The notes: generated by a model from the letters alone, not told the origin. A stretch of 64,000 nucleotides of DNA from Cytophagales bacterium (GCA_022360055.1 JAKSDO010000083.1:1-64000); one strand, 5' to 3'. Positions 43,786-53,570 are shown, counted from the first letter of the stretch. A program made the numbers and translations.

Positions 43786-45078
43786 ATGAGTCAAGCAATT
43801 CTGGATCATCCAAAAGACCTGATTACCAGTATGATCAGGCGAATTTATCAGGCCGGTTTAACGACAACCAGCGGTGGCAATATTTCGATTAAAGATCCTG
43901 AAGGAAATATATGGGTAACTCCTTCAGCCATCGATAAAGGCAGTCTTACCAGAAAAGACATCATGTGTGTACGACCCGATGGCGAGATTTCCGGACTGCA
44001 CAAACCCTCTTCCGAGTACCCGTTTCACAAAGCAATTTATGATGTCAGGCCCGATATCAAAGCTATTATCCATGCCCATCCCCCGGCTTTGGTTTCATTC
44101 AGTATCGTACGCAAAATCCCGGACACCAACATCATCCCGCAGGCAAAGAATATTTGCGGGCCTATCGGGTATGCCGAGTATGCATTGCCGGGAGGGCTGG
44201 AACTCGGAGATAAGATCGCCGAACAATTCAGCCGCGGCTACGATGCCGTGATCATGGAAAATCACGGAATTGTTGTCGGCGGTACGGATATCAGGGATGC
44301 GTATATTCGATTTGAAGCACTTGAGTTTTCAGCCCGTACAATTGCCGGAGCAACCATCGTCGGTAATGTGAATTATCTGACCGATGATCAAATCGAACAA
44401 TTTGAAAATTCGATCCCGAAAGATCTTCCGGAGATGAACGCCGTAGAATACCCGTCGGATGAGCTCGCCGTCCGCACAAACATCAGTGAGCTTGTACGAC
44501 GGGCATGCGACCAGGGATTGATGATCAGCTCTTACGGTACGGTCTCCTGCAGATGGTACGACAACAACTTTTTAATTACTCCCCGGAATATCCCCAGACT
44601 GGAAATAGGCAATGAAGACATTGTTCAGATCCGGAACGGAAAGCGTGAGCCGGGCAAATTGCCGAGCAGGGCGTTGAGCCTGCACGCCAGGATCTACGAA
44701 GAAAACCCGGATGTGAACTCCATCATCCTGACCCAATCTCCGAATATCATGGCATTCGGAGTATCCGATGCGAAACTGGACGTGCGCACCATCCCGGAAA
44801 GCTGGATCTTTTTGCAGGATATACCGGTCGTTCCTTTCGGGGAGCAATTCACCGGCAACGATACCATACCCGGAATTATTTCTAAAAACGTCCCGTCGGT
44901 AATTATTCAAAATGATTCCATTCTCGTGACCGGGGATAAACTGCTACATACCTTCGACCGGCTTGAGGTCGCAGAATTTAGCGCCAAATCCCTTATTATG
45001 AGTAAATCTTTAGGCGATTTAATTCCCATAAATGAACGACAGATCGAAGATTTAAGGCGGAAGTTCCTCGCCGATTGA
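43786..45078 (+). CDS. tandem class II aldolase/adducin-domain protein, second copy degenerate
   Basis: A 430-residue protein made of two class II aldolase/adducin domains. The first (about residues 8-205) is complete: TTTSGGNISIKD, SSEYPFHKAIYD with the usual acid Glu77, the metal ligands His96 and His98 in IIHAHPPA, and His160 in MENHGIVVGG. The second (about 225-425) keeps the fold pattern (LMISSYGTVSCRW, LSLHARIYEENPDVNSII), but the metal sites have changed to ILTQSPN and IIQNDSILV. So only the N-terminal domain should bind metal. Typical single-domain relatives are L-fuculose/L-rhamnulose-phosphate aldolases of ~210-270 residues. The substrate is unknown. Confidence 0.87.
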   Translation: MSQAILDHPKDLITSMIRRIYQAGLTTTSGGNISIKDPEGNIWVTPSAIDKGSLTRKDIMCVRPDGEISGLHKPSSEYPFHKAIYDVRPDIKAIIHAHPPALVSFSIVRKIPDTNIIPQAKNICGPIGYAEYALPGGLELGDKIAEQFSRGYDAVIMENHGIVVGGTDIRDAYIRFEALEFSARTIAGATIVGNVNYLTDDQIEQFENSIPKDLPEMNAVEYPSDELAVRTNISELVRRACDQGLMISSYGTVSCRWYDNNFLITPRNIPRLEIGNEDIVQIRNGKREPGKLPSRALSLHARIYEENPDVNSIILTQSPNIMAFGVSDAKLDVRTIPESWIFLQDIPVVPFGEQFTGNDTIPGIISKNVPSVIIQNDSILVTGDKLLHTFDRLEVAEFSAKSLIMSKSLGDLIPINERQIEDLRRKFLAD

Positions 45079-45157
45079 ACGGCTCCCCCCGGAGCTTCCC
45101 GGCGCACTTAAAAACAGGGACATAGCGAATTGAAAACATGTGATAACACACGGAACC

Positions 45158-45814
45158 TTAGCGCTTAACGAATTTCAGATACAAGGGGAAAACCGCGATA
45201 ATCGTTGCGATCAGGGTAATGGGAGGCAGATATCCGGGCCAATCTGCCACGCGGAGCCACCCGGAAACGCCCATGATCAACACATGCAGCAAAGCCGTAA
45301 ATAATCCCAGATACCCGATCCGCTGCCCCCTTTGCCATTTGTTTATACCCACAGCTTCCTGCATAAACGGGATGGTCGTAATAGCGGGGATCGAAAAGCA
45401 ATAAATGCTGAAAACACCCATCAGCATGCTGAGCTCGCCCTTGAGGTTCATCATGTTGCCCTCGTAGAGTTTCTGATAGTATTCCGGAGACAGGATGATC
45501 ATGGATATGAACACATGCATGGCGCTGCATGAAAATCCCGCCAGTCCCAGGAATTTTACAAATTGATTTTCAAGGTTTTTATCGTTTGGTTTCAAGCCCT
45601 TTAATTTCCCCCACGAATAGCTGAGAGCTATAAAAAACAATCCCGAAGTGCTCAAGATCTTATTTGTAATATACATCGGGAAATGTACCGGATCAACTCC
45701 TTTGAATATAATATACCGAACGGTTGCATATAAAGTAAAAAAGAGAAGTACACCTACGATCCATTTGATCTTTTTTGATTTCAGTTTATCTTCATTCATT
45801 TTCGATCCGGACAT
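45158..45814 (-). CDS. ferric-reductase-like/cytochrome b-type membrane protein
   Basis: A 218-residue integral membrane protein with about six transmembrane helices (around residues 17-38, 50-68, 86-111, 127-151, 166-189 and 195-214). His residues in the third and fifth helices (CSAMHVFISMIIL and TALLHVLIMGVSG) are placed to bind a heme, as in the ferric-reductase-like transmembrane superfamily that includes MsrQ. There is no flavin domain and no partner reductase next to it. ATGs at codons 1 and 6 are both possible starts. It is convergent with the tandem aldolase gene. Confidence 0.7.
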   Translation of the reverse strand: MSGSKMNEDKLKSKKIKWIVGVLLFFTLYATVRYIIFKGVDPVHFPMYITNKILSTSGLFFIALSYSWGKLKGLKPNDKNLENQFVKFLGLAGFSCSAMHVFISMIILSPEYYQKLYEGNMMNLKGELSMLMGVFSIYCFSIPAITTIPFMQEAVGINKWQRGQRIGYLGLFTALLHVLIMGVSGWLRVADWPGYLPPITLIATIIAVFPLYLKFVKR

Positions 45815-46093
45815 TTCATAAATCTTCGGTTAAATGTTTACCTCAAAAATCTTCTTCGGCAACGGCGCCGATAAAAAACTCCCTAAAATAGCACAGACAA
45901 TCCAAAAGAATAAAATCCGAAGCCATTTAATCGCGGCTCCATCCCTTTCAAGGTTACCTCCGGGAGGTTTGAGTTTTATTTACCGGGTTTTATTCGGATA
46001 TTAAGACCTGTGATCTTATCTTTCAAAACGCGGATATCAAGGGATTGACAGATAAAGCTTCCGCCGGCAAACATTCATTCAAAAACAAGCCAA

Positions 46094-47263
46094 ATGCTAT
46101 TAAACCCTGTTCTGGACAAAGAGATCTACACTCAGGTTGCTGAAATGACGCGGCAGTTTTCCGATGAGGTGATCCGGCCTCAGGCAGAACACCTGGATAA
46201 GGAAGAGCAATTTCCGGACGCTATTTTTAAGCAGATGAGTGCGCTAGGGCTTTTCGGGATTACCGTTCCGGAAAAATACGGAGGTGTTGGCTTTGACAAT
46301 TTGACATATACGATCGTTATGGAAGAGCTCTCCAGAGGATATGCTTCCGTTGCAGACCAATGCGGCCTGGTCGAATTGATTTGTACGCTGTTGATCAAAT
46401 ATGGAACGGAGCGGCAACGCGAAAAATACCTCGGTAAAGTCCTGAAAAATGAAGTGCTGGTTTCTTATTGCATCACCGAAGCCGAAGCGGGCTCGGATGT
46501 TTCGGGGATAAAAAGTACGGCAACCAAGGCAGATGACGGTTGGGTCCTGAATGGAAGTAAAATGTGGATACACAACGCCCCGGTAGCCGACATTGGATTT
46601 GTACTTGTGCGCACCCGTCCCGAACCGGGTCATCGGGGGATGAGTATATTTATTGTCGATCTGAACTCTACCGGAGTCACCAGAGGGCCAAGAGATCATA
46701 AAATGGGGCAGCGGGCATCCCAGGTCGGCAGTCTTTTTTTTGATCAGGTCAAACTCCCGGAAGATGCGCTTCTCGGCGAGTTAAACCGGGGATTTTATAT
46801 TATGATGAGTGTACTGGAAAAGGGAAGGGTCGGTATTGGCGCTCTTGCCGTCGGTATAGCTCAGGCAGGGCTGAATGCAGCCACGGAGTATGCAAAAGTC
46901 AGGAGCCAATTCGGGAAACCGGTGATCGAAAACCAGGGGATCCAATGGATGCTCGCTGAAATGCAAACGGAGATTAAGGCTTCCAGGGCTTTGGTACGGG
47001 ATGCGGCCCTGCGCCTGGACAATAACCTGCCCGCAGCTTCCGCCAGTTCGATGGCAAAATATTTTGCAAGCGATACTGCGGTGAAGCAGACTGCAAATGC
47101 CGTACAGATATTCGGAGGCAGCGGATATATACGCGGTTTCGAGGTGGAGCGGTTGTACCGGGACGCAAAAATTACACAGATCTACGAAGGCACAAATCAG
47201 ATCCAACGGACGATCATTGCTAAAGAACTGATCAAAAACGGACCGGAAAACGACGGCCCTTAG
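46094..47263 (+). CDS. acyl-CoA dehydrogenase
   Basis: A 389-residue FAD enzyme of the usual family length that oxidises acyl-CoA to 2-enoyl-CoA. The N-terminal helical domain has LGLFGITVPEKYGGVG. The middle domain has the signature YCITEAEAGSDVSGIKSTAT and NGSKMWIHNA. The C-terminal helical domain has KVRSQFGKP and QIFGGSGYIRGFEVERLYRD, and the catalytic base Glu365 in IYEGTNQIQRT. Its 3' end overlaps that of the convergent enoyl-CoA hydratase by 4 bases (47260-47263). With the hydratase and CoA-transferase it makes a fatty or branched acyl-CoA degradation set. Confidence 0.94.
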   Translation: MLLNPVLDKEIYTQVAEMTRQFSDEVIRPQAEHLDKEEQFPDAIFKQMSALGLFGITVPEKYGGVGFDNLTYTIVMEELSRGYASVADQCGLVELICTLLIKYGTERQREKYLGKVLKNEVLVSYCITEAEAGSDVSGIKSTATKADDGWVLNGSKMWIHNAPVADIGFVLVRTRPEPGHRGMSIFIVDLNSTGVTRGPRDHKMGQRASQVGSLFFDQVKLPEDALLGELNRGFYIMMSVLEKGRVGIGALAVGIAQAGLNAATEYAKVRSQFGKPVIENQGIQWMLAEMQTEIKASRALVRDAALRLDNNLPAASASSMAKYFASDTAVKQTANAVQIFGGSGYIRGFEVERLYRDAKITQIYEGTNQIQRTIIAKELIKNGPENDGP

Positions 47264-47988
47264 GTTTTTCCTTTCGAATATTGAGTGGCTAATACTTCAA
47301 ATAAAATGTCGTTGCCGAAGGTACTCCGCTGACTTTCGCCGAGCGCGTTTTTGGCCATTTCGATCACAAAGGGGTCCGTGTTTTTAAAATGATCCGTTAT
47401 TCCCTCGATCTCTTTCCGGAGATTTTCTTTTTTAAATACCTTGTGAACCAGGCCTGTGCTCATGGCAGATGCCACATCGATCTGCGCTCCGAGCAAAATG
47501 ATTTTCTTCGCGTTGGATTCCCCGATAAGCCTTCTCAACCTGGACAAAGCGCCCCATCCCGGAATCCAGCCATGTTTCAATTCAGGAAAAGAGAATTGCG
47601 CGTTTTCTTCGGCAATACGTATATCACAGGCAAGGGCCAATTCCAGACCTCCACCCATTGCATATCCGTTGATGACCGCTACCGATGGTTTCGACATCGA
47701 TTCAATGGCATTAAATACGCGATGGCCTTTCCGGATCCATCCGGCAATCCCCGGCTTATCGAGTTTATCGAACTCCTTAAGGTTGGCGCCGGTAGAAAAC
47801 GCCCGGTCTCCTGCTCCCTGAAAAAGAAGCACCCGGACGGCCGGATCCGCTGCGATCTTATCGAGCGCGTTCATGATGCCTTCAAGCATTCCGGTATCCA
47901 GACAATTCAGTTTATCGGGATTGTTGATGGTAATATAAGCCGCTCCATCCCTGATTTCCATTCGGATCTTACTTGCTTGCCCGCTCAT
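47260..47988 (-). CDS. enoyl-CoA hydratase/isomerase (crotonase family)
   Basis: A 242-residue crotonase-fold enzyme. The oxyanion-hole segments are FSTGANLKEFDKL and AMGGGLELALACD, the second with the first catalytic Glu. FSFPELKHGWIPGWGALSRL carries the second Glu, so hydratase activity is expected. It is slightly shorter than the typical ~260 residues. The start overlaps the end of the CoA-transferase gene by 20 bases, so the two are coupled. Adding water to enoyl-CoA would follow the acyl-CoA dehydrogenase step encoded on the other strand. Confidence 0.9.
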   Translation of the reverse strand: MSGQASKIRMEIRDGAAYITINNPDKLNCLDTGMLEGIMNALDKIAADPAVRVLLFQGAGDRAFSTGANLKEFDKLDKPGIAGWIRKGHRVFNAIESMSKPSVAVINGYAMGGGLELALACDIRIAEENAQFSFPELKHGWIPGWGALSRLRRLIGESNAKKIILLGAQIDVASAMSTGLVHKVFKKENLRKEIEGITDHFKNTDPFVIEMAKNALGESQRSTFGNDILFEVLATQYSKGKT

Positions 47989-49522
47989 GATCCAGGTTTA
48001 GGGGTTCGTGTTTAAATATCTTCTTATCCATGGTTTTCAGATGTTTGCTGATCCCGGGCTTGAATTCCATCATGGACAAAATGTCCCTTTCGAGATCGAC
48101 CCCGGGCGAGATTTCAATCAGTTCGATACCGGATTCCGTGAGCTGAAACAATCCGCGTTCGGTAAGGTATAAGACCTCCTGCCCGCTTTGCACGGCTTGC
48201 CGGCCATTAAAGGTAACCTGTTCTACCTCATTGACGAATTTCCGGAATTTTCCCGGGTATTTTACTTCTACGCCGTTTTCTTCAACACGCACATCGGCCT
48301 TTGCGGAAAACGCTCCGCAAAATACGATCTTTTTGGTGTGCTGGGATATATCGATAAAGCCACCGCATCCGGTAAAAATATTTCCGAAGCGGCTGGCATT
48401 AACGTTTCCCGCCCGATCTATCTGACCGAATCCGAGAAAGCAAATATCCAGCCCCCCGCCGTGAAAAAAATCAAATTGATACCCGTCGTCGGCAATTGCC
48501 GCCGGATTGTACATGGCGCCAAAATTCAAACCGGTGGCGATTACTCCGTCCGTCTGACCTTGTTCGATCATAAAAATGATCTGTCCCAACAGGTTTTCTT
48601 CCTTGGCGACAATCGGTATCCCGTCGGCCATTCCGTATCCCAGATTCACAAATCGTTTTTCCGGCAATTCCAGGACCGCTCTTCTGGCTATTACGCGTTT
48701 GATGCCTTCCAGCGTGAGCGCATCCGTTTCATATGCCGCTTCGCGATCGATAAAAGCCGGCTCAAAATCGGTGAGGTAGGTCATGGTCTGGTCCGGATCA
48801 ACGACGACATAATCGATCAATACGCCCGGCACCTTCACGTGTACGGGCTTCGCTTTGCCCGAATGGGCGGATTTCACCTGGGCGATCACCACGCCCCCAT
48901 TGATCTTTGTAGCCTGGGCAATGGAAAGCATCGCAAATGTAGCCACTTCATTTTCCATCGTCAGATTCCCATTGGTATCGATGCTGCTGCCGCGGATAAA
49001 GCAGATATCAACCGGAAGCGTGTGATAAAACAAGAATTCTTCCCGGGCTATTGTCACCACTTCGACAAGGTCCCGGTCCGTATTTTCGTTCACTTTGCCT
49101 CCTTCGTACCTGGGGTCTACAAATGTGTGAAGTCCGGTTTTTGTCAGCAGGCCGCGCTCGCCTCCTGCCGTGGCCCGCATCAAATGGCTTAATACGCCTT
49201 GGGGAAAGTTGTATCCTTTTACCTTACCCTCGGCGCCGAGCCTGGCCATCTTGGGTGCGTTCCCCCAGAATCCACCGATCACCGTTTCCGCCAGCCCTTC
49301 GTGCGCCAGGTGATTCAGCCCCCGTTCATTGTTCTCTCCCAGTCCGCACGGGTGGAGTATGGTAATGTTCCCGGGCTGTGAAGTCCGCTCGTACCGCTTT
49401 CCAAGGGCCTCCATTAATTTGTCCGGAACTGCGTGCCCGGCCCCGCCACCACCGATGCAAAGCGTATCGCGATCTTTTACGAGCTGAGCGGCTTCCTCAG
49501 CACTTATCCGTTTTGGGTTCAT
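47969..49522 (-). CDS. acyl-CoA:acetate/3-ketoacid CoA-transferase (fused subunits, YdiF-like)
   Basis: A 517-residue family I CoA-transferase with the alpha and beta halves fused. The N-terminal half has LCIGGGGAGHAVPDKLMEAL and FIRGSSIDTNGNLTMENE. The C-terminal half has FVNLGYGMADGIPIVA and the catalytic Glu320 in IFMIEQGQTDGV, then FHGGGLDICFLGFGQID. The enzyme moves CoA from one acyl group to another through a glutamyl-CoA thioester and would activate the acid that feeds beta-oxidation. It is the first gene of an operon with the hydratase. Confidence 0.92.
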   Translation of the reverse strand: MNPKRISAEEAAQLVKDRDTLCIGGGGAGHAVPDKLMEALGKRYERTSQPGNITILHPCGLGENNERGLNHLAHEGLAETVIGGFWGNAPKMARLGAEGKVKGYNFPQGVLSHLMRATAGGERGLLTKTGLHTFVDPRYEGGKVNENTDRDLVEVVTIAREEFLFYHTLPVDICFIRGSSIDTNGNLTMENEVATFAMLSIAQATKINGGVVIAQVKSAHSGKAKPVHVKVPGVLIDYVVVDPDQTMTYLTDFEPAFIDREAAYETDALTLEGIKRVIARRAVLELPEKRFVNLGYGMADGIPIVAKEENLLGQIIFMIEQGQTDGVIATGLNFGAMYNPAAIADDGYQFDFFHGGGLDICFLGFGQIDRAGNVNASRFGNIFTGCGGFIDISQHTKKIVFCGAFSAKADVRVEENGVEVKYPGKFRKFVNEVEQVTFNGRQAVQSGQEVLYLTERGLFQLTESGIELIEISPGVDLERDILSMMEFKPGISKHLKTMDKKIFKHEPLNLDHERASK

Positions 49523-49684
49523 AGATCAAAAGGATTATACATGGCAATTTTATATTTAATAACTTTAGAATCAATACAAGTTGCACTGCGATTTGGGACG
49601 ATTTGATTAATTCCGGGGATTATTCGAAAGAACGTTGTTTTAAGGGATCTAATTTCAGAAATTCGATATCATCAATAAAATAAT

Positions 49685-50734
49685 ATGAAGGCGGCTGTTT
49701 TAGAAAAATACAAAGAATTCAAAGTTAAGGACATTCCTGCTCCACAGGTAAAAGAACATGAGGTATTGGTAGAGGTTCGGTTCGCTTCCATATGTGGCAC
49801 GGACCAACATATTTTTGCCGGAGACTTCCATCCCAGAACGCAAACCCCGCTTATACCGGGCCATGAATTTGCAGGTGTTGTCGAAGAAATTGGAAGTCGT
49901 GTGGATGGATTCAATATCGGAGAGCGCGTTGCAATAGATCCCATCGTCTGGTGCGGCGAATGCCCTGCGTGTAAAGCCGGTCATGTACCTGCCTGTGAGA
50001 AATTGCGCCTGATCGGCGTCGATATGGATGGCGGTTTTGCTCAGAAGATAACCGTGCCTCCGGCCATGTTATATAAGGTTCCCGAAAGCGTTTCACATGA
50101 ACATGCCGCCCTGGTCGAAGTCTACGCTATCGGATTTCACGCCTGTAAACGGGCCGGGGTGAAATCCGGAGATCGCGTGGCTATTTTTGGAGGAGGAAAA
50201 ATAGGACAATGCGTCATGCAGGCGGCGCGCACAAAAACAAACGATAAGATGTTCGTCGTAGACATCGTTGAAGGCCGGTTGGATATGATTCGGGCAAGTT
50301 ATCCGGATGTCCGGACAATAAACGCGAAAAAAGAAGATCCCGTACAGGTGATCAAGGAAGAAACGGGAGGTCATGGGGTTGATGTGGCGATCGAAGCCGT
50401 AGGCCATCACGCGGAATTACCAGGCCGGGTAAATCCGGTGCGCGGATGCGTACAAAGCATTCGGGGAGGCGGGAGCGTCTGTGTATTGGGGCTGGAAGAT
50501 GAACCGGCTCCGGTTGTCTTTAAGGAGCTGATATGGAAGGAAGCTAAAATTGTTGCATCTCGTGTAAGTCACGGAGAATTTGATGAGGCCATCCATCATC
50601 TGGCAAACGGAAACTTAAAACCGGATGCTGTAATTTCAACTGTAGTGTTCATCGATGATATCCGGCAAGCTTTTGTTTTACTGGAGGAGGATCCCAGTAA
50701 ATATTTAAAAATTCTGTTGCACATAAATAGCTAA
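49685..50734 (+). CDS. zinc-dependent medium-chain alcohol dehydrogenase
   Basis: A 349-residue enzyme of the sorbitol/threonine/butanediol dehydrogenase group. The catalytic zinc site is made by FASICGTDQHIF (Cys) and IPGHEFAGVVEEIG (His-Glu). The structural zinc site is WCGECPACKAGHVPACE, with all four Cys. The NAD fold is VAIFGGGKIGQCVMQAA, followed by Asp in FVVDIVE, indicating NAD preference. It starts the carbohydrate operon, ending 4 bases before the esterase gene. It may oxidise a sugar or polyol made in this pathway, such as an L-rhamnose or arabinose derivative; that is inference. Confidence 0.9.
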   Translation: MKAAVLEKYKEFKVKDIPAPQVKEHEVLVEVRFASICGTDQHIFAGDFHPRTQTPLIPGHEFAGVVEEIGSRVDGFNIGERVAIDPIVWCGECPACKAGHVPACEKLRLIGVDMDGGFAQKITVPPAMLYKVPESVSHEHAALVEVYAIGFHACKRAGVKSGDRVAIFGGGKIGQCVMQAARTKTNDKMFVVDIVEGRLDMIRASYPDVRTINAKKEDPVQVIKEETGGHGVDVAIEAVGHHAELPGRVNPVRGCVQSIRGGGSVCVLGLEDEPAPVVFKELIWKEAKIVASRVSHGEFDEAIHHLANGNLKPDAVISTVVFIDDIRQAFVLLEEDPSKYLKILLHINS

Positions 50735-50738
50735 TGAT

Positions 50739-51653
50739 ATGACCGGTCGACGTTTTTTTATTTTCTTATTTACATTTTTTTCTACCATGACATTTGCGCA
50801 GGAAACTATAAAACTCTGGCCCGGAGAGGTCCCGTTTTCCAATGGAAAGCATGGCAAGGAGGAATTGCTGGACCGCGGGCGCATAACAAATATTCAGGAA
50901 CCCGAAATCACCGTGTATCTCCCGGAAACGGACCGGACCACCGGAACCGCAGTAGTCATCTGCCCGGGTGGGGGATACAGGATTTTGGCCATGCAACACG
51001 AAGGCCATGACGTCGCCAGGTGGTTGAATTCGATTGGAATTGCAGGGATCGTAGTAAAATACAGATTGCCCACTTCGGAAAATATCACGCAAAAAAGTGA
51101 GGTGGCAATGGCCGACGCACAACGGGCGGTGAGAATGACACGGTATCATGCGGAGCGTTGGGGCATTGATCCGGGGAAAATTGGCATTATGGGATTTTCT
51201 GCCGGAGGTCACTTGGCCTCAACGGTAGGGACCCATTACGATTACGGGCTTTCAAGGTCGGAAGATCCCATCCAAAAAGTGAGCTGCAGACCGGATTTTA
51301 TGGTCTTAATCTATCCGGTCGTCAGCATGACGGAGGACTTCAGCCATTCGGGATCCGTGAAATCTCTGCTCGGCGAAAAACCTTCGGAAATTCAAAAACT
51401 CCGGTTTTCCAATGAGCGGCAGGTAACGTCAGATACGCCGCCAACCATACTCATTCATTCGAGCGATGACCATGGCGTGCATCCGGCCAATAGTATAGCG
51501 TTCTACGAGGCATTGAACGCTTTCGGAGTAACGGCAGAATTACATATCTTTAACAGCGGCGCTCACGGATACGGGTTGGGGAGGAAGGACGGAACTTCAC
51601 ACAATCACTGGCCGAATACCGTGGAAGCGTTTATAAGAGATGTCAAAAACTAA
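50739..51653 (+). CDS. exported alpha/beta-hydrolase, probable carbohydrate esterase
   Basis: A 304-residue exported esterase. Signal peptide ends at MTFAQ. The core has the oxyanion motif VICPGGGYRIL, the nucleophile Ser in MGFSAGGHLAST, Asp in IHSSDDHGVHP and His in NSGAHGYG. This is the BD-FAE-like group of acetyl/feruloyl esterases seen in polysaccharide utilisation loci. Its position before a GH43-like and a GH106 gene suggests removal of acetyl groups from a rhamnose-rich or pectic glycan. Confidence 0.87.
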   Translation: MTGRRFFIFLFTFFSTMTFAQETIKLWPGEVPFSNGKHGKEELLDRGRITNIQEPEITVYLPETDRTTGTAVVICPGGGYRILAMQHEGHDVARWLNSIGIAGIVVKYRLPTSENITQKSEVAMADAQRAVRMTRYHAERWGIDPGKIGIMGFSAGGHLASTVGTHYDYGLSRSEDPIQKVSCRPDFMVLIYPVVSMTEDFSHSGSVKSLLGEKPSEIQKLRFSNERQVTSDTPPTILIHSSDDHGVHPANSIAFYEALNAFGVTAELHIFNSGAHGYGLGRKDGTSHNHWPNTVEAFIRDVKN

Positions 51654-51660
51654 ACCGGAT

Positions 51661-53535
51661 ATGCACTCCTCATTGAAGATGGTGCTCTGTGCCGTTTTAT
51701 CTGTTCTGCTCCTTGCCGGGTGTTCGACCGGAAATTGCGATAAGGTATATATGTTTTCTTACTTTGTGGGCAATGGCGAAGACGGTTTGCACCTCGCCTA
51801 TAGTTTCGACGGTACATCGTGGAAGCCACTGAACGATGGAAAAGCCATTATCCCTCCCCTGGTCGGCGAAAGCTGTCTGATGCGCGATCCCTGCATCACC
51901 TCCGGTCCGGACGGAACGTTTCATATGGTATGGACCACTTCATGGGCCGGAAATACCATCGGATATGCTTTTTCCAAAGATCTGGTGCACTGGTCGGAGC
52001 AAATGAGTATTCCTGTAATGGCGCATGAGGAACATGTGATGAATTGCTGGGCGCCGGAGATCAATTACATTCCGGAGGATGATCATTTCATGATCTACTG
52101 GTCCAGTACGGTAGCGGATAAATTTTCAGAAACTGCCAACAGCACGAGGAACGGGCATAAGAGAAACCATAGAATATACTATACCACAACGCGTGACTTC
52201 AGGTCGTTTTCAGAAACTGGATTGTTGTACGAGCCGGGCTTCAATGTGATCGACGCTTCCATTGTCCCGCTCGGGAATAAGTATGCCATGTTCATTAAAA
52301 ACGAGACCGAATTACCGATAGCCGAAAAGAACATCTCCGTGGTATACGCTGATCAAATTACCGGCCCCTATGATTTACCGGAAAGGCCGATCACCGGGGA
52401 TTATTGGGCGGAAGGGCCGACCGCAATCCGGATCAACGGAAAATGGCATGTTTATTTTGATAAATACAGAAAACATGAATTCGGCCTTTTGACCTCCAAA
52501 AACCTGACCGACTGGCACGATGCATCCGCCCGGTTAAAAATGCCCGAAGGCATCCGCCACGGAACCGTTTTTGAGGTCGATCATCGTATTTACAGACAGT
52601 CGGCCGCTGCCAAAATTAAGCTGCCGATGCTCTACAGAGATATTTCGCGAAGGGGCCGGCCATATGCCAAGGACCCTTCCGTCGTATATTTTAATGAGCA
52701 ATATCTCATGTATTACTCGATCCCTCCCGGTGATAAGGAAAACCAAAATGGCTGGCACATTGGCGTAGCCTCATCCTCCAATTTGAAGGATTGGGAAAAA
52801 ACCGGTGAAATACTACCGGAGGCCCCTTACGAGAAAAAAGGGCTTTGCGCGCCGGAAGTTGTGGTGATCGACAATGAAATTCATCTTTTTTATCAAACCT
52901 ATGGCAACAGGGAAAAGGATGCGATCTGTCATGCAGTCTCTGCCGACGGATTTAACTTTAAAAGAAACGATACGAATCCGGTATTTTCCCCGGGGGGCGA
53001 CTGGAATATCGGCCGGGCTATTGATGCCGAAGTCCATATCAAAAAAGATACGGCCTATTTGTTCTGGGCCACCAGGGATAAAAAGTTCGAGCAACAGTTC
53101 CTCGGTGTTTCAAAGGCCCCGGTCTCCGAAGGTTTTAGCAAGGCTAGCTGGCAGCAAGTCAGTTCAAAACCCCTGCTGAAGCCCGAATTGTCCTGGGAAA
53201 TGAATTGCATTGAAGCCGCATCGGTTTTTGAAGCCAACGACAAATACTATATGTTTTACGCCGGTGCCTATAATCACGAGGGACAACAAATCGGTCTGGC
53301 TGTCAGCGATGATCTGACGGCCTGGACACGCACTTCCGATCAGCCCGTGCTGCCAAAGGGAAAGGCAAACGAATGGAATAGCTGGGAGTCCGGGCATCCC
53401 GGGGCATTTATTGACCCGGCCGGTGAAAAATGGTTGTTTTACCAGGGAAATCCGGACAAAGGTTATACCTATTACTTGTCCGGCCTGAAATTTGAAATCG
53501 GCGAAGACGATAAAATAACCTTTGAATACGATTAG
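51661..53535 (+). CDS. GH43-like lipoprotein with two five-bladed beta-propeller domains
   Basis: A lipoprotein of 624 residues from ATG 51661, which gives a clean lipobox (LSVLLLAGC); ATG 51640 is in frame and overlaps the upstream gene. Residues about 25-320 form one propeller (LMRDPCITSGPDGTFHMVWT, CWAPEINYIPEDDHFMIYWS, DYWAEGPTAIRINGKWHVYF), with Asp and Glu where GH43 enzymes hold their catalytic acids. Residues about 330-624 form a second propeller with its own repeats (RGRPYAKDPSVVYFNEQYLM, APEVVVIDNEIHLFYQTYG, EMNCIEAASVFEANDKYYMF, ESGHPGAFIDPAG). Tandem GH43-like units occur in some arabinan or rhamnogalacturonan enzymes. Which half is catalytic cannot be told here. Confidence 0.85.
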   Translation: MHSSLKMVLCAVLSVLLLAGCSTGNCDKVYMFSYFVGNGEDGLHLAYSFDGTSWKPLNDGKAIIPPLVGESCLMRDPCITSGPDGTFHMVWTTSWAGNTIGYAFSKDLVHWSEQMSIPVMAHEEHVMNCWAPEINYIPEDDHFMIYWSSTVADKFSETANSTRNGHKRNHRIYYTTTRDFRSFSETGLLYEPGFNVIDASIVPLGNKYAMFIKNETELPIAEKNISVVYADQITGPYDLPERPITGDYWAEGPTAIRINGKWHVYFDKYRKHEFGLLTSKNLTDWHDASARLKMPEGIRHGTVFEVDHRIYRQSAAAKIKLPMLYRDISRRGRPYAKDPSVVYFNEQYLMYYSIPPGDKENQNGWHIGVASSSNLKDWEKTGEILPEAPYEKKGLCAPEVVVIDNEIHLFYQTYGNREKDAICHAVSADGFNFKRNDTNPVFSPGGDWNIGRAIDAEVHIKKDTAYLFWATRDKKFEQQFLGVSKAPVSEGFSKASWQQVSSKPLLKPELSWEMNCIEAASVFEANDKYYMFYAGAYNHEGQQIGLAVSDDLTAWTRTSDQPVLPKGKANEWNSWESGHPGAFIDPAGEKWLFYQGNPDKGYTYYLSGLKFEIGEDDKITFEYD

Positions 53536-53570
53536 CAGTCTATGGCATTTAATAAAAAACTATTTCAACT

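Noticed and set aside
48188..49192. 334-codon plus-strand open frame
   Set aside because: It lies antisense inside the CoA-transferase gene, which has clear family motifs; the antisense frame has none.
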